Source: Pseudomonas sp. TH43 (GTDB lineage Bacteria > Pseudomonadota > Gammaproteobacteria > Pseudomonadales > Pseudomonadaceae). Taken from it: a stretch of 64,000 nt of DNA. The notes under the pieces are model-generated. The model was not told where the DNA came from. It was given only the letters and a program-made list of their open reading frames with translations, and searched no databases. The number at the start of each line of letters is the position of its first letter. Positions within the stretch are counted from its first letter, which is position 1. The DNA is taken from assembly GCF_016650635.1 (NCBI RefSeq), contig NZ_JAEKFI010000005.1, positions 124,001-188,000 of the forward strand. The letters run 5' to 3'. The position numbers and the translations under genes are program-made. Positions 59,219-64,000 of this stretch are shown one piece after another.

Positions 59219-61678
59219 TCAACGGAACGTGCCAGGCGCTTTGAATAACAGCGGCTGCGGTCTGGCGGGCCGACTTTGCAAACTGTCACAGGTAAACAAT
59301 TGCGGACGTTCGATGACGTAACCCTGAGCGTAATCAACGCCGATTTCAAGCAATGCCTGCTCAATCAGCGTTGTTTCAACAAACTCGGCAATTGTCTGCT
59401 TACCCATGACATGCCCGATGTGATTGATCACTTCGACCATTGCGCGGTTAATCGGGTCGTCCAGCATATCCTTTACGAAACTCCCGTCGATCTTCAGGAA
59501 GTCTACAGGTAAATGTTTCAGATAAGCGAATGAAGACATTCCGGCGCAAAAGTCGTCCAGCGAGAAGTAACAACCTAAACCTTTGAGTTCATTAATAAAT
59601 CGGATAGCGCTGCCTAAATTTGCAATGGCGCTAGTTTCGGTAATTTCAAAACAAATCATTTCAGGCGGTATGGCATAGTTAACAAACTGTTCCCGCAGGA
59701 AGTGCAAAAACGCGTCATCTCCTATAGTAATTCCTGACAGATTAATCGCACACATCGCTAACGGACCTTCATGTTGTTCCGTAATGCATTGAGCAATAAT
59801 CTTAAATACGTTTTGCACCACCCAACGGTCCAACTGACTCATCAAACCGTAACGCTCGGCGGCCGGAATGAAACTGTCCGGCAAAATCATCCGCCCGGCT
59901 TCGTCATGCAGTCGAAGCAGAATTTCAATGTGCGCGCGCTCTTCCTTGACGCTTCCCAGCGGAGCGATTTGCTGGGCGTAGAGACAGAAGCGGTTTTCCT
60001 CCAGTGCCATATGCAAGCGTTGCACCCAGGCCATTTCACCGAAGCGCAGCGACAATTCCGAATCGTCGGCATGGTAGACCTGCACCCGATTACGGCCCTT
60101 TTCCTTGGCCATGTAGCAAGCCATGTCGGCGGCGCGCAAAGACGTTTCGAGCGTGGTCGGTGTCTGGGTGATATGCACCAGGCCGATGCTGACGGTGGTC
60201 AGAAATGGCCGTCCCTTCCAGACAAAGTGCAGGTTTTGAACGGTCTGGCGCAGGCTTTCGGCAATCTTTTCCGATGCCTCCGGTGCGCAGTTTTCCAAAA
60301 GAATGCCGAACTCGTCACCGCCGAGCCGGGCCAGGGTATCGCCCTCTCGCAAGCCCGATTGCAACAAGGCGCAGATGTGCCGCAGCAATTCATCGCCCGC
60401 CGCGTGGCCGCAGGTGTCGTTGACCAGTTTGAATTGATCGAGATCGAGGAACATCAGCGCGTGGCGCCCACCCTGACGCGTGAGGTTGTGCAACGCCTGC
60501 TCCAGGCGATATTCGAATTCACGACGGTTGGCCAGCCCGGTCAGCGCATCGTGAGTGGCCTGCCACGACAGATTGGCGATGTATTGCCGCTCCTGAGTCA
60601 TGTCGTGCAGCACCAGCACCGTGCCACTGACTTTTCCGGCATGGCGGATCGGCGCTCCCACCAGCGTCACCGACACCGTGCTGCCGTCCAGCCGCTGGAT
60701 CAGCTTGGAGTGTTCGCTACCACCGCTGAGCTGGCCGCTGAGAATGTGTTCGATCAGCGTCAGCCCCTCGGTCTGAGCATTGTCATCCAGCAAATTGAAC
60801 AGTGCGGCCAGCGGCAGACCAGCCGCCTGCTCGGCTTTCCAGTGAGTCAGCGCCTCGGCAGCCGGGTTCATGTAATCGATGGCCCCGGCGACATCAGTGG
60901 TGATCACCCCGTCGCCAATCGAATGCAGGGTGATGTGCGCGCGGTCCTTCTCCAGTTGCAGCGCCTCGGCAAAGGCATGGCGTTGCTTGAGCAACTTATG
61001 CGTGCGCAACAAGGCCAGCACGATCAACCCCAGTGCCGTGGCCAGGTTGGTCAACAGCAGCAGCCGCAGGATCATTCGCGATCCTTCGCCCAACGCATCG
61101 CTGAACGCCTTGGCCGCCGGCGTCACGCCATCGTTGATGGCGAAAATCTGCTCTTTCCAGCGGCGGATATCCGTATCGCTGGCGCTGTTGCCGGTGATCC
61201 TTTGGTGCATCTCGCGCGCGACGTTATCCAGCTCCACCAGATAGGCATCGCCCACGGTCCAGCGGTCGATGGCGGTTTCCAGATAACTGAAATGACGAAA
61301 ATTGAGGTACAGCCAGATCAGGCTGGAGACGTCGTCCGGGTGGTTACCGCCTTTGAGAATGCCCTCGCGCGCCGAGGTCAGGTCCGGCGGCTGACGATCG
61401 AGCGCCAAACGCAGCTGATGGCCACCCTGGGGGACGGCAATCGCGTTTTTGTATTTGAGGAAAATCGCCTCGTCACGACTGTCGGCATACAGATTGAGGT
61501 AGTAGATGGCGTCCTTCTGGCCCTTGGACCAGAGGCTTTCGCCCGCCACATAACCGCGAACTGCCGACAGGACGTAAAGACTCACGCCACCCAATAACGC
61601 CTGAAACACCACGACGGCGATGAAGGGCCAGACGATGCCCAGCAACCGAGGCGTTCCGAGAGTCCGCTTTTGCTTCAT
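59219..61678 (-). CDS. Membrane GGDEF/EAL protein with PAS domain
   Basis: An 819-residue cyclic di-GMP enzyme. Membrane helices at about residues 12-38 and 210-232 enclose a periplasmic sensor of some 170 residues. A PAS domain (HITLHSIGDGVITTDVAGAI) precedes GGDEF (RLGGDEFGILL, with I-site REGD five residues upstream) and EAL. In the EAL domain the motif is EILLRL, and the metal and catalytic residues NLSG, EITET, LDDFCAGMSSFAYL, KIDG and AEFVE are kept, so phosphodiesterase activity is plausible. AAGGGA lies before ATG 61678. The gene ends 46 bases before undA. Confidence 0.93.
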   Translation of the reverse strand: MKQKRTLGTPRLLGIVWPFIAVVVFQALLGGVSLYVLSAVRGYVAGESLWSKGQKDAIYYLNLYADSRDEAIFLKYKNAIAVPQGGHQLRLALDRQPPDLTSAREGILKGGNHPDDVSSLIWLYLNFRHFSYLETAIDRWTVGDAYLVELDNVAREMHQRITGNSASDTDIRRWKEQIFAINDGVTPAAKAFSDALGEGSRMILRLLLLTNLATALGLIVLALLRTHKLLKQRHAFAEALQLEKDRAHITLHSIGDGVITTDVAGAIDYMNPAAEALTHWKAEQAAGLPLAALFNLLDDNAQTEGLTLIEHILSGQLSGGSEHSKLIQRLDGSTVSVTLVGAPIRHAGKVSGTVLVLHDMTQERQYIANLSWQATHDALTGLANRREFEYRLEQALHNLTRQGGRHALMFLDLDQFKLVNDTCGHAAGDELLRHICALLQSGLREGDTLARLGGDEFGILLENCAPEASEKIAESLRQTVQNLHFVWKGRPFLTTVSIGLVHITQTPTTLETSLRAADMACYMAKEKGRNRVQVYHADDSELSLRFGEMAWVQRLHMALEENRFCLYAQQIAPLGSVKEERAHIEILLRLHDEAGRMILPDSFIPAAERYGLMSQLDRWVVQNVFKIIAQCITEQHEGPLAMCAINLSGITIGDDAFLHFLREQFVNYAIPPEMICFEITETSAIANLGSAIRFINELKGLGCYFSLDDFCAGMSSFAYLKHLPVDFLKIDGSFVKDMLDDPINRAMVEVINHIGHVMGKQTIAEFVETTLIEQALLEIGVDYAQGYVIERPQLFTCDSLQSRPARPQPLLFKAPGTFR

Positions 61679-61892
61679 GGGATCCCTTGTATGGCACTGC
61701 CTGATCATCCTTTGCAACCAGACCACACCCTAGACTAGGAGGCGATCCCGGTTACGGCAAGAAGCGGATAAGCCTCATTGCAGTCCGGCGGCACGTATAT
61801 ATATGTACCGCCATCGCTACGGCAAGACTCGATTTACTGGGCACTTCAGGTTTCCCCTTCTGTTGGAGGAAACCCTACGCAAGGAGTGCGAC

Positions 61893-64000
61893 ATGACATT
61901 GACCTCTTCAACGGCACCCGAGACCGCAGAATCCGTCGCCAGACAAGCCCTGGGGCGCGATCAAGTCGCGGATATCGACGCGCTGATTGCCCGCCCTACC
62001 GCCCGCGATCACAAACGGTACAGATCACTTTTACGCGCGAAGCCTGCGCTCGCGCAGTCAATGAGCATCGACACTTACAACGCGCAACGGATGGATGAGC
62101 GCATCTACGAAACCGTCAAAGACTTCATGAAGTCGAGTCCGCTGTTGATCCGCCGCCTGGCCAGCGACGTGCTGTATCACCCCTCCAGCGAAGACGTACG
62201 CGCAACCCCCTCGGTGTTTCTCCAGCGAATACTCGATACCGCACCCTCACAGGATCTGACAGACCGCCTGCTGAAAACCCTCAAGTGGTATGGCGCGCTG
62301 CCGGGTGAAAAGACAACGGAGTCGGTGCGCTATCAACTGCTCTGCAAAGCCATCTGCCTTTACCTGCACAAGCCACTGGCCGAGGAACCACAAGCACTCG
62401 CCGGATTCGACTGGCAAGCCCCTGCCCACTGGGGCAAGAGTTACCAGGTACTGCACGATGACTTCGAACAGCACGTGCAACGCAGCCTTCGTGCGGCCAA
62501 TACCAAAGAGGCGATCATCCTGGCGCGGATTACCCGGAACCGGCTCTCCGGGGATTTCGCGGTTGCCGATGTGCCGTCCGAGTTGCGCTATAAAAGCTCA
62601 GTGGTGTGGGTCAACTTCATGCACGGCGTGCTGCTGGCCGAGGCACTGGGGTTGAATCGCACACAGTCGTTGCCTTTTCAGGCGCTGGTCAATCTGCCTC
62701 TGCAACAGAGTGAAGGCGCCACTCCCGAGCAACTTGAACATATTGCCGGATTGCGACTTGGCCCAGCATTGGAATGGGCGGTGTGCATGGGATTCGTTGA
62801 GCCGCGAACCGCCTCAGACTACAGCGAGGAAGATTTCGTGCGAGCGATAAAGGCACTGGAAACCCACAGCGCAGGTTTGAATACGGCCGTAATGGCACTC
62901 GAAGACCCAATCCCTGAACGGCTGAAAATGGCCAGGCACTTTATTGACGATCAGTTTGGCAGCAACGCACTGGAATCACTTGGCCAGCGGTTTTTCCCCC
63001 TTGATCCACCCACATCGCTTTCATTCAGGGACATGCCGAATGTGAAGCTGACCCGCTACACCTTTCTCGACCTCTACGTTGACGATCAATTTGAAAACGA
63101 AAAAAGGTGGGGCGTTACCGCAGCCGATGGCACGACACGCACGAGCACAACGTTGCGGATCGACAACAAACGGCAATGCTTGCTAGAGCGCAAAGATGCC
63201 GCTGGGCATTACCAGCCCTATTTTTCCGGAGGATTCATTGCCAACGGCAAGACGCTGCCGAATATCAACGTCGTGTTTGAATCCGCCTTCAACCATTACC
63301 TGACAACGGCCACGCAGGCCTATAAAACCTTGATTGCCAGCCTGATGGCGTCCCTGCCCCTCGCTGAACGCGGGACGATTTCACAGGGTGATATCGAGGT
63401 GCTGCGACTGCGCATCCCACTCAAGCAGAACGGGCACCCGACAGACATCAGGGCCAGAAAGGGTTTCCTGCTCAAGGTGAGCAAGGACGACGAGATCAGT
63501 TACTACGAAGTCATTCCAAGCGCCGGCCTTATCCGTTTACGACCCGGTTTGCGATTTTCGACTATCGCTGGCGTCCGCACCGAATTTCCTTTGCACGCGG
63601 TCATCCCCAACCAAACCTATTCGCCCGAACGCAACATCAGCACTTCACTGCTGATCGACGACAAAGCTCATTTCGATGGCACGACGCCTGCGCAAAAAGC
63701 TTATTGCATAGGTTATTTCGATCACGTGGCGCATGTACCGTCCGCAGACGCAGTCGAATCAGGCAGTCAACCGGCAGCGCTGACCGCGCGCCTGAATGAT
63801 GTGGCCGATTACATCGCTTCGACGTTTCTCTATGTCGATGAGCAGCAACTGCGCATCGACGCCCGGGGCATGAGCGCTTTCGACATCCTCCGGGCAGAAA
63901 GCGAAAACCGCCTGGAAATGCTGGTAACGATCATCAAAGGGTTCGTGCCTTTCTGGGGCAGCTTTGATGATCTGCAGGCGGAAAATGCCAACAGCAACGT
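61893..64000 (+). CDS. Large protein, N-terminal 702 codons, cut by the right edge (possibly toxin-like)
   Basis: From ATG 61893, preceded at six bases by AAGGAG, the frame stays open to the end of the window with no stop. No signal peptide is seen. The N-terminal 230 residues are helical and Leu-rich (ERIYETVKDFMKSSPLLIRR, SEDVRATPSVFLQRILDTAP). A mixed alpha/beta region follows. Near the edge DYIASTFLYVDEQQLRIDAR and IIKGFVPFWGSFDDLQAENA resemble the stretch that precedes the hydrophobic domain in large pseudomonad toxin-like proteins (DUF6543/dermonecrotic type). This similarity is an impression only; function is not established. Confidence 0.7.
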   Translation, partial: MTLTSSTAPETAESVARQALGRDQVADIDALIARPTARDHKRYRSLLRAKPALAQSMSIDTYNAQRMDERIYETVKDFMKSSPLLIRRLASDVLYHPSSEDVRATPSVFLQRILDTAPSQDLTDRLLKTLKWYGALPGEKTTESVRYQLLCKAICLYLHKPLAEEPQALAGFDWQAPAHWGKSYQVLHDDFEQHVQRSLRAANTKEAIILARITRNRLSGDFAVADVPSELRYKSSVVWVNFMHGVLLAEALGLNRTQSLPFQALVNLPLQQSEGATPEQLEHIAGLRLGPALEWAVCMGFVEPRTASDYSEEDFVRAIKALETHSAGLNTAVMALEDPIPERLKMARHFIDDQFGSNALESLGQRFFPLDPPTSLSFRDMPNVKLTRYTFLDLYVDDQFENEKRWGVTAADGTTRTSTTLRIDNKRQCLLERKDAAGHYQPYFSGGFIANGKTLPNINVVFESAFNHYLTTATQAYKTLIASLMASLPLAERGTISQGDIEVLRLRIPLKQNGHPTDIRARKGFLLKVSKDDEISYYEVIPSAGLIRLRPGLRFSTIAGVRTEFPLHAVIPNQTYSPERNISTSLLIDDKAHFDGTTPAQKAYCIGYFDHVAHVPSADAVESGSQPAALTARLNDVADYIASTFLYVDEQQLRIDARGMSAFDILRAESENRLEMLVTIIKGFVPFWGSFDDLQAENANSN

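Noticed and set aside
59771..61597. 608-codon plus-strand frame opposite the GGDEF/EAL gene
   Set aside because: The minus-strand protein has every expected motif; the antisense frame has none.
1..64000. Search for insertion sequences, prophage, tRNA, rRNA and CRISPR arrays
   Set aside because: No transposase, integrase, phage structural gene, cloverleaf-type sequence or regularly spaced direct repeat was seen; the only repeats are REP-type inverted pairs and one CTCACCCC element.

Overview
The window reads as chromosomal DNA of a fluorescent-group Pseudomonas. The gene order rpsA-ihfB-O-antigen locus-wbpM-comEA on one side, and cmk, tyrA-aroA, hisC, pheA, serC, gyrA, mtnA, MTA deaminase, ubiG, mupP, yciK on the other, is the arrangement known around PA3140-PA3173 of P. 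aeruginosa. Many inverted REP-type pairs built on the GCTCCCACA core, and an undA-type 1-undecene synthase, also point to Pseudomonas. No tRNA, rRNA, insertion sequence, prophage or CRISPR array was seen.

Layout. 1-5.7 kb: a gene end at the left edge, a chemotaxis transducer, a DUF962/Mpo1-like membrane protein, a thioesterase, a CHAD protein, a small lipoprotein and a patatin-like phospholipase. 5.8-14.1 kb: the complete high-affinity potassium uptake operon kdpFABCDE on the minus strand, with a KdpE-type box upstream and repeat elements lodged between kdpB/kdpC and kdpC/kdpD. 14.3-19.4 kb: an orphan ethanolamine permease behind a near-consensus sigma-54 promoter, a DUF2897 protein, a TetR regulator, a FabF paralogue with an SDR partner, and a ComEA-like protein.

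19.6-39.2 kb: a surface polysaccharide (O-antigen) locus, clearly more AT-rich between about 20 and 30 kb than its flanks. It carries an ABC-2 exporter pair (Wzm, short Wzt), six glycosyltransferases, WbpM, WbpL, an epimerase/reductase, RmlB, RmlD and RmlA but no RmlC, and a VioA-type aminotransferase plus a VioB-type acetyltransferase. The inferred scheme is: WbpM and the SDR make a UDP-2-acetamido-2,6-dideoxyhexose (QuiNAc or FucNAc) that WbpL puts on undecaprenyl phosphate; RmlA/RmlB make dTDP-4-keto-6-deoxyglucose that VioA and the acetyltransferase turn into dTDP-Qui4NAc; the glycosyltransferases build the chain; Wzm/Wzt export it. No Wzx, Wzy or Wzz is visible. Two adjacent large transferases (20363-24411) share an unusual N-terminal repeat-plus-helical module.

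39.4-57 kb: core housekeeping genes, namely a LapA-domain protein, ihfB, a lipoprotein, rpsA, the aromatic amino acid and serine block ending in cmk with several 1- to 4-base stop/start overlaps, gyrA with an unmutated quinolone region, a divergent pair for methylthioadenosine salvage, then ubiG-mupP-yciK. 57.3-61.7 kb: a GGDEF diguanylate cyclase, undA, and a membrane GGDEF/EAL protein whose gene lies 46 bases upstream of undA on the same strand. From 61,893 a large open frame runs off the right edge and may be the front of a toxin-like protein.

Functions are assigned by recognising sequence families by eye; no database search was run. Start codons were chosen from Shine-Dalgarno spacing and family N-termini.
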